From the NCBI GenBank assembly GCA_900542085.1, contig UQMK01000030.1, positions 1 through 24,824 on the forward strand: DNA of 24,824 bases, written 5' to 3'. The stretch is from an uncultured Collinsella sp. (GTDB lineage Bacteria; Actinomycetota; Coriobacteriia; Coriobacteriales; Coriobacteriaceae). Both the position numbers and the translations under genes were made by a program. Position 1 is the stretch's first letter. Each line of letters opens with the position of its first letter. The notes beneath the pieces are model-generated. The model was given only the letters and a program-made list of their open reading frames with translations, ran no database searches and was not told the DNA's origin. Below are positions 15,071 to 22,522 of the stretch, piece by piece.

Positions 15071-15736
15071 TCAGATCTTATATTTGGTGCGGATGTAGCC
15101 GACGTATTCTTTGACGAGCTCGCGATCCATGTCGTCGGCGTAGCGGAACTGCAGGCCGCAAACGTTGCGGTACAGGCTGCCCTTGGGCGCGCGGCGCACC
15201 CAGCACACGATGCCCAGCTGCTCGGGCAGTTCGTGGCGCTCGCCCTGCAGACGGATCGTGGGCATTTGCACGGCCAGGGCCTCGCCCACGTCGGGGTAAT
15301 CGTTGAGGTAGATAGCCAGACCGCCGGCCGAGACGTCGATGGTCATGGCGTCCTCGGGCTCGGGGGTCGGCGCGTTGTCGCGCTGGTAGTTCAGGCGCAT
15401 GGCGACCTTAAAACGCTCGTCGCGGCGCTTAACGAAGGTGCGCTGCTCGGCGACTTTGCGCATTTTCCAGTAGGTGCGGATGCCCTTTTTCTCGACTGCC
15501 TCGGGGTAGCCGGCGAGCACGAACGTTTCCTCGCCCACTTTGTATTGCAGCAGCAGCTTTTGGTTTTCGTCCATGATGAGCGGCTTGCCGGCGAGCATGG
15601 GCGCGCTCATAAGAAAGTACGCCTCGTCCAGGTTCTCTTTGTACGTGGCGAGCATGTTGAAGTCGGTTTTTTGGCCCATGGGCACATCGAATGCCACCTG
15701 AAGCTTAGTCCCCGGCGTTATCTGTTGCTCTGCCAT
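15071..15736 (-). CDS. PilZ domain protein (c-di-GMP receptor)
   Basis: 221 residues. The start ATG 15736 has GGGGGAG 5 bases upstream; an ATG 33 bases earlier has none. Residues 1-95 resemble a YcgR-type N-terminal beta domain, and 100-215 are the PilZ domain. Both c-di-GMP binding motifs are present: RxxxR as R104-R108 in KRRDERF, and DxSxxG as D134, S136, G139 in IDVSAGGL. The protein is cytoplasmic. It is first in a two-gene unit with the membrane protein at 15065-13938, to which it is coupled by a 5-bp gap. PilZ proteins of this layout change motility or surface polymer output when bound to c-di-GMP; here the coupled partner suggests control of the surface protein system, which is inference. 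Confidence 0.92.
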   Translation of the reverse strand: MAEQQITPGTKLQVAFDVPMGQKTDFNMLATYKENLDEAYFLMSAPMLAGKPLIMDENQKLLLQYKVGEETFVLAGYPEAVEKKGIRTYWKMRKVAEQRTFVKRRDERFKVAMRLNYQRDNAPTPEPEDAMTIDVSAGGLAIYLNDYPDVGEALAVQMPTIRLQGERHELPEQLGIVCWVRRAPKGSLYRNVCGLQFRYADDMDRELVKEYVGYIRTKYKI

Positions 15737-15794
15737 GTATTCTCCCCCAGTCGCGGGCGCCGATATCATCGTCGTGCGCGATGCACATTGGGCT

Positions 15795-15822
15795 ATTGTA
15801 ACTGCTTTGCCTCAGGTTTCGA
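15795..15822 (-). promoter_or_regulatory. Probable promoter of the PilZ operon
   Basis: On the minus strand TCGAAA (15822-15817), 16 bp, then TACAAT (15800-15795). The -10 is good and the -35 matches four of six bases. The leader would be about 50 bases. Confidence 0.45.
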
Positions 15823-15896
15823 TGTGCGGTGCGTGAAATGGCGCGGATGTGAGGGTCTAGCGCACCTTGGCTCTGCAGCGGGCACAGCGGGCACGA

Positions 15897-16043
15897 CGAG
15901 CGTGGATTTTTGGACGGTCCGGAAATGAGCGTGGGTTTTTGGACGGTTTTTGGGCGTTTTGAGGCTGATTCCGTCCGAAAATCCACTCTCATTCAATTTG
16001 CGTCCAAATATCCACTCTCGTCCGTCCGATTTTCCACTCTCGT
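15897..16043. repeat. Five-unit cluster of the GAGCGTGG...GGACG repeat
   Basis: A ~22-bp unit, consensus GAGCGTGGATTTTTGGACGG, occurs forward at 15897-15918 and 15926-15947 and reversed at 15971-15992, 16000-16021 and 16022-16043, with AGTGG in place of CGTGG in the reversed copies. The arrangement can fold on itself. It lies between the PilZ operon and the M16 peptidase gene, both transcribed away from it. The same unit is found at 21052-21093 and 22451-22493. Confidence 0.85.
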
Positions 16044-16178
16044 TCGACAGGCGGCCAGGACGCATCGACTTCCCATCGGCATAACCGCCAGTTCGCCGCA
16101 GAGCCGCGGCCCCATATGGGTATACTCTCGAGGATTCGACTCGATTCGCCCCCGCTGGGGCGTCAAAGGAGACTGCAT

Positions 16179-19100
16179 ATGCCCACCACCTCAACCGACC
16201 CGCGCGCCGCTGCCGCCGCACTGCTAGTGCCCGGCACTACCCGCCACGGCTTTGCCGTCGAGCGCTGCGAGACCGTGCCCGAGCTCGACTCGGACGCCTA
16301 CGTGCTGCGCCACACCGCCTCGGGCGCTCGCCTGCTGTACCTGGCGTGCGACGACGAGAACAAGGCCTTTGCCATTGGCTTTAAGACGCCGCCGGCCGAT
16401 TCCACCGGCGTGTTCCATATCCTTGAGCACTCGGTGCTGTGCGGATCGGCCAAGTTTCCCGTCAAGGAGCCGTTTGTCGACCTGATCAAGAGCTCCATGC
16501 AGACGTTCCTCAACGCCATGACCTACCCCGACAAGACCATCTACCCCGTTGCCACCACCAACGAGCAGGACCTGTACAACCTGATGGACGTGTACCTGGA
16601 CGCGGTGTTCAACCCGGCCATCTATACCAAGCCCACCATTTTTGAGCAGGAGGGCTGGCACTACGAGTTGGACCTGCCGGAGGGCGCCGAGGGCGAGGGC
16701 GACAGCAGCTCCGCGAGCCTGCGCGAGGGCACACTGCGCTATAACGGCGTGGTGTTCAACGAGATGAAGGGCGCGCTGTCCGACCCCATGAGCGTGCTGG
16801 ACGACGCCGTCAACGCCGCGCTCTACCCCGATACCGCCTATGCGCACGAGAGCGGCGGCGACCCGCGCGCAATTCCCGCGCTCACCTACGAGCAGTTCCT
16901 GGACACGCACGCGCGCCACTACAACCCTTCCAACTCCTATATCACGCTCTACGGCGACCTGGACGTGAACCGCGCCCTGGCCTTTTTGGACGAGCGTTAT
17001 CTGTCGCAGCCGAGTGCCGCGAGCTGCCGCATGGACGCTGCCGTCGCCGCCGGCGAGGACCCGTCCACACTGGCGCCCAATCCGCTGGGCGTGCAGGCAC
17101 CCGTGACCTGCGAGTACAAGCGCGTCGAGATGGCCACTACACCCGAGAACGCCCTGGTGGGCCTGGGCCTGGTGCTGGGCAGCGCGCTCGACCGCAAACG
17201 CACGATCGCGGCGGATATCCTGTTTGAAGCACTGCTGGGCTCCAACGAAGCACCGGTTAAGAAGGCCATTCTGGCCGCCGGCCTGGGCGGCAACGTGGTG
17301 AGCTATACCGCGGCCGAGAGCCTGCAGCCCTACGAGCTCATCATGCTGCAAAATGCGCAGCCCGGTGTGGCGCGCGAGCTGCGCCGCGTGTTCCAGGCCG
17401 CCTGCCGCGACCTGTGCGAGCACGGCGTTCCGCGCGAGCGCCTGGAAGCCATCATCAGCAGCAACGAATACGACCTGCGCCAGCGCGACTACGGTATCGC
17501 CGACGGCGTGGCCATTGCGTGCGACGCGCTGAGCACCTGGCTCTACGATGACGACGCCGCGACGCTGGCGCTCAAGTACGGCCCGGTGTACGAGGAGCTG
17601 CGTGGTGAGCTGGACGGCAGCTACTTTGAGGACCTGCTGCGCGAGCTGGTGCTGCAGAACGACCACATGGCGCTGGTCGAGCTGGTGCCGGTGGACGCCG
17701 CCGAGGGTTCGGAGAGCGCCGAAGCCGCCGAGCTGGCAGCCAAGCGCGATGCCATGACCGATGCCGAGCTGGCCGATGTGGTCGAGCGCACGGCCGCGCT
17801 GCGTGCCGCGCAGGAGGCAGAAGACACGCCCGAGGCCAAGGCCACGCTGCCGCGCCTGCGCGTGTCCGACATTGGCGAGGCGCGCCCCGAGCCGCCGCTG
17901 GTCGTGGACACCACTGCTCCCATCCCCTGCCTGCGCCACGGCATCCCCACCAACCGCCTGGCCTACGCCATGCAGTACTTCGACCTGAGCTGCGTCGCAT
18001 TTGAGGACCTGCCCTACGTGACGCTGCTCTGCCGCCTGCTCAAGCAGCTGCCCACGCGCGAGCACTCGGCCGAGGAGCTCGACAACCTGCTCGCCGGCAA
18101 GCTGGGCTTTTTGAGCTTTACGACCGAGGTCATGACCCAGCCCGACGTGGACGGCGTGCGTCCCTACCTGCTGGTGAGCGCCGGCGCCCTGTCCGAAAAG
18201 ATCGACGCGCTGGCAAGCCTGCCGCGCGAGGTGTGGTCGAGCACGCTGCTGGCGGATGCCGACGCCGACCGCGTTCGCGACGTGCTCACGCAGATTCGCA
18301 TTGGGCTTGAGCAGGGCTTTATCAACAACGGTCACTCGGCGGCACTCGGTCGCGCGATGAGCTACAGCTCGCCTTCGGCCATGGTGCGCGAGCAGCTTTC
18401 GGGCGTGGACTTCTACCTGTTCCTGCGCGATCTGCTCGACCACTTTGACGAGCGACTGGATGACCTGCGCGCCAAACTTGCCGAGCTGGCAGGCCGCATC
18501 TTTGTGGCCGATGGCTGCATGGCGAGCTTTACCGGCAGCGACGAGGACTTTGACGCGTACTGGAATGCCGCGGACGATCTGGGGCTGGGCGCTGGCGACG
18601 GCGCCGATGCCGGCCGTGACGCGCTCGTGGTGCCGACGCCGTGCGACCGCCACGAGGCTTTTGTCATCCCCAGCGACATCTGCTTTGCGGCCAGCGCGTG
18701 CGACCCGCGTCGCTTAGGGCTCGACGTGACGGGCGCCTGGGCGGTTGCCGCCAACGCGCTCTCCTACGACTATCTATGGAACGAGATCCGCGTGAAGGGC
18801 GGCGCGTACGGCTGCGGATTCCGCGCGGCAGGCGAGCGTCAGACGGCGTTCTACACCTACCGCGACCCGGCAATCGACCCCTCGATTGAGCGCGTTGCGC
18901 GCGCAGGCGAATGGCTCGGCAGCTTTGAGCCCGACGAGGCCTCCTTTGAGGGCTTTATCGTGAGCTGCGTGAGCGGCATGGACGCGCCGGTGAAGCCGTA
19001 CGCGCTCACCAAGCGCCGCAACACGACCTACCTGGCCGGGCTCGATCCGCACGCACGCGAGGAGCGCCGCGCCCAGATGCTCGCCGCCACGCCCGGTGAG

Positions 19101-19223
19101 CTTCGCTCGCTCGGCGCCGACGTGACGCGCATTGCGGCCGAGTCGCCCACCTGCGTCTTTGGCGGCCGCGACGTCATCGCCAAGAGCAACGCCGGCTTTA
19201 ACGTCGTTGACCTGATGGGCTAA
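16179..19223 (+). CDS. M16C zinc metallopeptidase (presequence-protease/insulinase family)
   Basis: 1014 residues, the usual size of the PreP/CYM1 group, from ATG 16179 with AAAGGAG 7 bases upstream. The inverted zinc motif HxxEH is H80-I-L-E83-H84 in GVFHILEHSVLCGS. The family's characteristic stretches follow: KSSMQTFLNAMTYPDKTIYP (105-123) and VVFNEMKGALSDP (191-203), where E195 is the likely third zinc ligand. LGVQAPVTCEYKR starts the second half of the N-lobe. The C-terminal inactive lobe contains NEIRVKGGAYGCG with the usual Arg/Gly-rich signature. No signal peptide is visible, so it acts in the cytoplasm, probably on short peptides. A single-gene unit ended by a terminator at 19232-19279. 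TATACT at 16121-16126 is a likely -10 box. Confidence 0.95.
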   Translation: MPTTSTDPRAAAAALLVPGTTRHGFAVERCETVPELDSDAYVLRHTASGARLLYLACDDENKAFAIGFKTPPADSTGVFHILEHSVLCGSAKFPVKEPFVDLIKSSMQTFLNAMTYPDKTIYPVATTNEQDLYNLMDVYLDAVFNPAIYTKPTIFEQEGWHYELDLPEGAEGEGDSSSASLREGTLRYNGVVFNEMKGALSDPMSVLDDAVNAALYPDTAYAHESGGDPRAIPALTYEQFLDTHARHYNPSNSYITLYGDLDVNRALAFLDERYLSQPSAASCRMDAAVAAGEDPSTLAPNPLGVQAPVTCEYKRVEMATTPENALVGLGLVLGSALDRKRTIAADILFEALLGSNEAPVKKAILAAGLGGNVVSYTAAESLQPYELIMLQNAQPGVARELRRVFQAACRDLCEHGVPRERLEAIISSNEYDLRQRDYGIADGVAIACDALSTWLYDDDAATLALKYGPVYEELRGELDGSYFEDLLRELVLQNDHMALVELVPVDAAEGSESAEAAELAAKRDAMTDAELADVVERTAALRAAQEAEDTPEAKATLPRLRVSDIGEARPEPPLVVDTTAPIPCLRHGIPTNRLAYAMQYFDLSCVAFEDLPYVTLLCRLLKQLPTREHSAEELDNLLAGKLGFLSFTTEVMTQPDVDGVRPYLLVSAGALSEKIDALASLPREVWSSTLLADADADRVRDVLTQIRIGLEQGFINNGHSAALGRAMSYSSPSAMVREQLSGVDFYLFLRDLLDHFDERLDDLRAKLAELAGRIFVADGCMASFTGSDEDFDAYWNAADDLGLGAGDGADAGRDALVVPTPCDRHEAFVIPSDICFAASACDPRRLGLDVTGAWAVAANALSYDYLWNEIRVKGGAYGCGFRAAGERQTAFYTYRDPAIDPSIERVARAGEWLGSFEPDEASFEGFIVSCVSGMDAPVKPYALTKRRNTTYLAGLDPHAREERRAQMLAATPGELRSLGADVTRIAAESPTCVFGGRDVIAKSNAGFNVVDLMG

Positions 19224-19231
19224 CGCACAGC

Positions 19232-19279
19232 AAAGGTAGATTTTTGGGACATGCCTGAAAATCTACCTTTTTTTCTTTT
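19232..19279 (+). terminator. Terminator of the M16 peptidase gene
   Basis: Stem AAAGGTAGATTTT (19232-19244) pairs perfectly with AAAATCTACCTTT (19258-19270), followed by TTTTCTTTT. The loop contains GGGACATGCC, which recurs as part of a similar hairpin at 23553-23583. Confidence 0.88.
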
Positions 19280-19321
19280 GCCGCTGCTTGGGTGGGGCAG
19301 CTCATCCCGTCCCACCAGTTT

Positions 19322-19462
19322 GTCTAAATCTGTAACATCTAGGCGGCAATATTGGCTCCAGATGTTACAGATCGAGACGTTTCCGAATGGCGCCGCCCCT
19401 TTGTCTCAATCTGTAACAGCTAGGCCCATTTTTGCCGAGTTACTGTTACAGATCGAGACAAA
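19322..19462. repeat. Two adjacent hairpins of one repeat family
   Basis: Hairpin one pairs 19322-19340 (GTCTAAATCTGTAACATCT) with 19360-19378, with one mismatch. Hairpin two pairs 19400-19419 with 19443-19462, again with one mismatch at the same place. Both share GTCTnAATCTGTAACA and its complement. The mismatch (A against C) recurs in both, so the two are copies of one element. No gene lies in 19280-19525. Confidence 0.85.
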
Positions 19463-19525
19463 CCGCCGCAGACACCCGCCCCACCAGCAAAACCCCCACG
19501 AAGGGGCAGGTGCCTTTGCGTTGGT

Positions 19526-19558
19526 TCGAACACTTGTTCTATACGCACACATGTTCTA
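19526..19558. promoter_or_regulatory. Two LexA-like boxes upstream of hicAB
   Basis: TCGAACACTTGTTCTA (19526-19541) matches the actinobacterial/Gram-positive SOS box CGAAC-N4-GTTCG in all but the outer position. A weaker copy, CGCACACATGTTCT (19544-19557), follows with centres 17 bp apart. They lie 14-45 bp upstream of the -35 box proposed for hicA. Confidence 0.5.
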
Positions 19559-19570
19559 TAGTAGGGGTGC

Positions 19571-19608
19571 TTGCATCGGACTTAAATTGCAACTAAGATA
19601 TAGTTGCA
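19571..19608 (+). promoter_or_regulatory. hicAB promoter with overlapping palindromic operator
   Basis: TTGCAT (19571-19576), 17 bp, TAAGAT (19594-19599). A perfect palindrome TGCAACTA-AGATA-TAGTTGCA (19588-19608) overlaps the -10 box, placed as expected for autorepression by the HicB antitoxin. Confidence 0.65.
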
Positions 19609-19622
19609 GAATGTGAGGCGGG

Positions 19623-19886
19623 ATGACTCGGACCGATAAACTCATCGCCCAACTGCTTAGCTGCCCTTCGACGTATCGGTATACCGATTTTTTAAAAGTC
19701 ATGGCTTCATATGGCTTTGAAATGGACAACAAAGGCAAGACATCCGGATCGCGCATTCGCTTCTACAGGCCATCAGATGGCAGGATGTTCGTAATGCACG
19801 CGCCACATCCATCTGACGAATTGACGGCGGGGACCATTCGAAACATCGTTCGATTTCTGCAAGATGTCGGAGGTAGTCATGAGTAA
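19623..19886 (+). CDS. hicA: HicA-family toxin (mRNA interferase)
   Basis: 87 residues from ATG 19623, with GAGG five bases upstream. The sequence fits the small dsRBD-like HicA fold: an N-terminal helix (MTRTDKLIAQLL), TSGSRIRFYRPSDG (40-53) and VMHAPHPSDELTAGTIRNIV (57-76). In many HicA toxins the catalytic histidine is in GSH; here that place reads GSR, as in the 'SGSRxxF...HxPHP' subgroup where histidines of the following strand (H59, H62) are conserved. Whether the enzyme is active is not certain. It overlaps hicB by 8 bp. In other systems HicA cleaves mRNA during translation and is neutralised by HicB. Confidence 0.88.
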   Translation: MTRTDKLIAQLLSCPSTYRYTDFLKVMASYGFEMDNKGKTSGSRIRFYRPSDGRMFVMHAPHPSDELTAGTIRNIVRFLQDVGGSHE

Positions 19887-20208
19887 CGTTTTGGCATACA
19901 AGGGCTATTTCGCCCCAGTCGAGTTCGATGCCGAACAGCATGTGCTAACAGGTATGGTCACCGGCATTAGGGACGCAATCGTATTTGAAGGCTCCACAGC
20001 TGAAGAGGTGGAGCAATGCTTCCACGATGCCGTCGACGATTACCTTGAGTTTTGCGCCGAGAAAGGCAAGGAACCCGAGCGGGCTTTTAAGGGCTCGTTC
20101 AACGTAAGAACGGGCTCTGAGCTCCACAAGCAAGCGGCGCTGGCAGCGGCAAAGAAGGGTGAGTCACTCAATAAGTTTGTGACTGAAGCAATCGCTGCGG
20201 CGTTATAG
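19879..20208 (+). CDS. hicB: HicB-family antitoxin
   Basis: 109 residues. ATG 19879 follows GGAGG (19869-19873) by 5 bases; an in-frame ATG at 19864 is upstream of that site. The first 75 residues are the partial RNase H-like HicB fold: YKGYFAPVEFD, LTGMVTGIRDAIVFEGST and AVDDYLEFCAEKGKEPERAF. The last 35 residues (GSFNVRTGSELHKQAALAAA, then KKGESLNKFVTEAI) are a ribbon-helix-helix DNA-binding end. That supports binding of HicB to the palindrome at 19588-19608 and repression of its own operon. Toxin first, antitoxin second, with overlapping stop and start codons. Confidence 0.92.
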   Translation: MSNVLAYKGYFAPVEFDAEQHVLTGMVTGIRDAIVFEGSTAEEVEQCFHDAVDDYLEFCAEKGKEPERAFKGSFNVRTGSELHKQAALAAAKKGESLNKFVTEAIAAAL

Positions 20209-20299
20209 CATTAACGCATAGGCCCAAACAACCACAAAGGGCGCAGTTCACAGGCATATTTGCGGTGGCTTTACTGCCCATATCGCGTTTGCCCAGATA

Positions 20300-20338
20300 A
20301 AACCTGCCAAAATAAACCTGTCCCTTTTTGGTAGGTTT
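20300..20338. repeat. Hairpin upstream of the cyclo-ligase gene
   Basis: AAACCTGCCAAAA (20300-20312) pairs with TTTTGGTAGGTTT (20326-20338) with a single G-T position. It ends just before the GGAGG at 20344. It could act on the 5' leader or terminate hicAB transcription; it has a TTTTT on the 3' arm, not after it. Confidence 0.6.
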
Positions 20339-20354
20339 GCTAGAGGAGGCTGGG

Positions 20355-20951
20355 ATGGACAAGGCTGAGTTGCGGCGGGCGGTGATTGCTCGGCGCGATG
20401 CTCTTGATTTGGATGTGCGGGCGGCAAAGTCCGCCGCTACCTGCGCGCGGCTTGTTGAGCTGTTGGATCGCTCGGATGCCGCGGCGCCGCACACCGTTGC
20501 CGTCTATGCCGCCATGGGTTCCGAAGTCGACCCTGCCGCGTTTGCCGCAGCGGCCGCCAAACGCGGCTGGCGCGTGGCCTATCCGTGCATGTTCTCGGCA
20601 ATTGATGCCGCAGCTTGTGGCCAGCGCATGTGCATGCGGGCAGTTGCCGCCGACGATGCGTCCGCGGCACCGTTTATCGCCCACCCCACGCGGGTCTTTG
20701 CGGCCGTGGACATCGACAACGACCGCTTCCCTATCGTGCCTGCCGAGGCCCTCGACATGGCCATCGTGCCACTCGTAGCCTTCGACCGCGCCGGCGCGCG
20801 CCTGGGCTACGGCGGCGGCTGCTATGATCGCTACCTGCCCACGCTCTCGCCCGCATGTCAAATCATCGGCATCGCCTTTGACGAGCAGCGTGTCGACCAC
20901 GTTCCCACCGACGCCCACGACCTGCCGCTGCCCCACATCATCAGCGCCTGA
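20355..20951 (+). CDS. ygfA: 5-formyltetrahydrofolate cyclo-ligase
   Basis: 198 residues from ATG 20355; GGAGG (20344-20348) is 6 bases upstream, so I rejected an earlier ATG at 20328. The enzyme converts 5-formyl-THF to 5,10-methenyl-THF with ATP in folate metabolism. It starts with the family's MDKAELRRAVIARRDAL, and the nucleotide-binding signature ARLGYGGGCYDRYLP is at about 157-171. VAVYAAMGSEVDP corresponds to the substrate-side loop. Length is normal. It is a cytoplasmic enzyme in a single-gene unit; downstream lies the palindrome 20978-21041, which may protect or end its message. Confidence 0.95.
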   Translation: MDKAELRRAVIARRDALDLDVRAAKSAATCARLVELLDRSDAAAPHTVAVYAAMGSEVDPAAFAAAAAKRGWRVAYPCMFSAIDAAACGQRMCMRAVAADDASAAPFIAHPTRVFAAVDIDNDRFPIVPAEALDMAIVPLVAFDRAGARLGYGGGCYDRYLPTLSPACQIIGIAFDEQRVDHVPTDAHDLPLPHIISA

Positions 20952-20977
20952 TCGCCGCTGTATCGCACCCGCAAGAT

Positions 20978-21093
20978 GAGCGTGGAAAATCTCCCACTTT
21001 GAGCCCCCTTACGAGCCAAAAGTGGGAGATTATCCACGCTCAACCAATACGCGTCCAGATTTCCACGCTCATGTGTCCGGATTTCCGCGCTCG
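20978..21093. repeat. Long palindrome plus two repeat units (copy A)
   Basis: 23-bp arms at 20978-21000 (GAGCGTGGAAAATCTCCCAC...) and 21019-21041 pair with one mismatch. Two reversed units of the GGACG...GAGCGTGG family follow (21052-21071, 21073-21093). It lies between the converging stop codons at 20951 and 21119. The same three-part element is at 22377-22493. Confidence 0.9.
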
Positions 21094-21118
21094 TGCGGCT
21101 CAACGTCCTGCAACCGCC

Positions 21119-22081
21119 TCAGCACTCACGCGGCACGCCGGCGACCCTGAGCTTGCGATCGAGCTTTGTCGGATCCCTTAGATCATCCCAGCACAAGCGC
21201 ACGATCTTGCAGTTATCAAGCAGCGAAAGCCTTGACTCGCGCTGACGCTCATCAAATTGCGCCTTTGCGAGCTTGCCCTCCTCCGCCGCCTTCTCACTTT
21301 TAACGAATCCGTCGAACTCCCCGATAATCAGCCGGTCGCCCACACGCCACAAGTAGTCAACGCGATACGGCCGTCCCGGCTCAACTGGGTCGAACAGCTC
21401 AACTTGCAGCTCCGGCACCCGCCAGCCACGCTCAATCATCAGCGCGCGTGCCTTGGACTCACCACCGCTTTCCGATAGGCCATCGGCACACCGCGCAACA
21501 CTTCGCGCCGTCACAACACCGCGACGATTCAGGCCAAGCTTGTCGACAGTCTCAACGAGATGCTCCTTCGACAGCAGCTGCTCATGAAGCACCGAGTCCG
21601 CAATGATCAGTCCCTCGACAAACGACGCATCGACCAGGCAATCCGTAATCGTTTGATCGATATCGGTCACGGCAATATCCATCTGGATTGCCCGTGTTTG
21701 ACGAGCATAACGATGGCGAATCACCTGAGAGCCGGGCGTCGTCGATTGCGCCGGCGCCGCGGCGATATGAATGTGCGTCAAATTGGCATGCGAAACCGAA
21801 AGGCCATAGATAACAGCCGCCGTATAGGAGCAAAACGTCCAGTCGGGATGCTTTTGCGCAAGGGCCCGCACCCGATGCAGATAACGCTGCCGAAACTTGA
21901 GCTCGGACCAATAATCCGGACGCGCATACAACCCCGGCATGACCGCCTCTAGACTTCCCGCCGCCACCCGCCGCTCAATCTGCTTTGCCTCCGCCGTCGT
22001 GCGTGCGTACACGCAGCTCATCTGCTGTTCGCATGCTTTAATGTGGCTTGTAAGTCTTTGATTCGCCGTCATGCTTCCCAT
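21119..22081 (-). CDS. AbiEi-like protein with DUF559/PD-(D/E)XK nuclease domain
   Basis: 320 residues. I chose ATG 22081, four bases after GGGAGG; the ATG at 22072 is the alternative. N-terminal residues 20-60 (ARTTAEAKQIERRVAAGSLE, then PGLYAR) form the winged-helix region typical of AbiEi-family antitoxins. Residues 82-170 are the family's middle part (FCSYTAAVIYGL, IDQTITDCLVDASF). The C-terminal domain has PD-(D/E)XK-type residues: E208 in GESKAR, D242 in RVDYLW, and GEFDGFVK (254-261) with E255, D257 and K261. It may be an active nuclease, but no toxin partner (AbiEii) is next to it. It is bracketed by two copies of a palindromic element (20978-21093 and 22377-22493). Length and organisation are usual for actinobacterial members; role unproven. 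Confidence 0.82.
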   Translation of the reverse strand: MGSMTANQRLTSHIKACEQQMSCVYARTTAEAKQIERRVAAGSLEAVMPGLYARPDYWSELKFRQRYLHRVRALAQKHPDWTFCSYTAAVIYGLSVSHANLTHIHIAAAPAQSTTPGSQVIRHRYARQTRAIQMDIAVTDIDQTITDCLVDASFVEGLIIADSVLHEQLLSKEHLVETVDKLGLNRRGVVTARSVARCADGLSESGGESKARALMIERGWRVPELQVELFDPVEPGRPYRVDYLWRVGDRLIIGEFDGFVKSEKAAEEGKLAKAQFDERQRESRLSLLDNCKIVRLCWDDLRDPTKLDRKLRVAGVPREC

Positions 22082-22376
22082 GTCGCCTCCCAACTCTTGG
22101 AACGGCGCAAACGTACCAGACGGTTTCATGCGAAGTCTGACCAAATGCTGTCCAGGCGCTGACCAAATGCTTGACGGTTTTGGACGTTTTAGGCTGATGA
22201 CTTATATCTGCAGGTAGGGTGGTTGTCGAAAGGTCCCTGTCTCCACAATTTGATGCCTTGGTCCATCGGATTATCAGAAAGAAAAACCCGTCGAGATTCA
22301 AGACCACGCCAAATGCGACTTTGCCTCTGCACGCACCGTCTCTTAGCCGAGCCATCGGCATCTACGTATAAAAAAT
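22082..22376. other. Upstream region without recognised gene
   Basis: About 300 bp upstream of the AbiEi-like gene. On the minus strand GCATTTGGTCAG occurs twice, 22 bp apart (around 22135-22170). Short frames are open in two phases but have no Shine-Dalgarno or conserved look, so I call none. It could hold the promoter of the gene or be decayed sequence. Confidence 0.4.
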
Positions 22377-22493
22377 GAGCGTGGATAATCTCCCGTTTTG
22401 AGCCTAGTTTCAAGCCAAAAGTGGGAGATTATCCACGCTCGATTTGTAAACGTCCGAAAATCCGCGCTCGTGTGTCCGAAAATCCACGCTCGT
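22377..22493. repeat. Long palindrome plus two repeat units (copy B)
   Basis: Arms 22377-22399 (GAGCGTGGATAATCTCCCGT...) and 22418-22440 pair with few mismatches. Reversed units at 22451-22471 and 22474-22493 follow. It is in the same orientation as copy A at 20978-21093, with the AbiEi-like gene between them. It ends 30 bp from the 3' end of metA. Confidence 0.9.
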
Positions 22494-22522
22494 CATGCCG
22501 TGAGCACAACCACGGCCGCAGC

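Noticed and set aside
13641..18653. Long open frames opposite the WLDGDD membrane protein (+) and opposite the M16 peptidase (-)
   Set aside because: Same reason: composition is that of antisense frames and the other strand encodes recognised domains.
22038..22413. Small minus-strand genes upstream of the AbiEi-like protein
   Set aside because: Two overlapping short frames without ribosome sites or recognisable domains, partly inside the repeat element.
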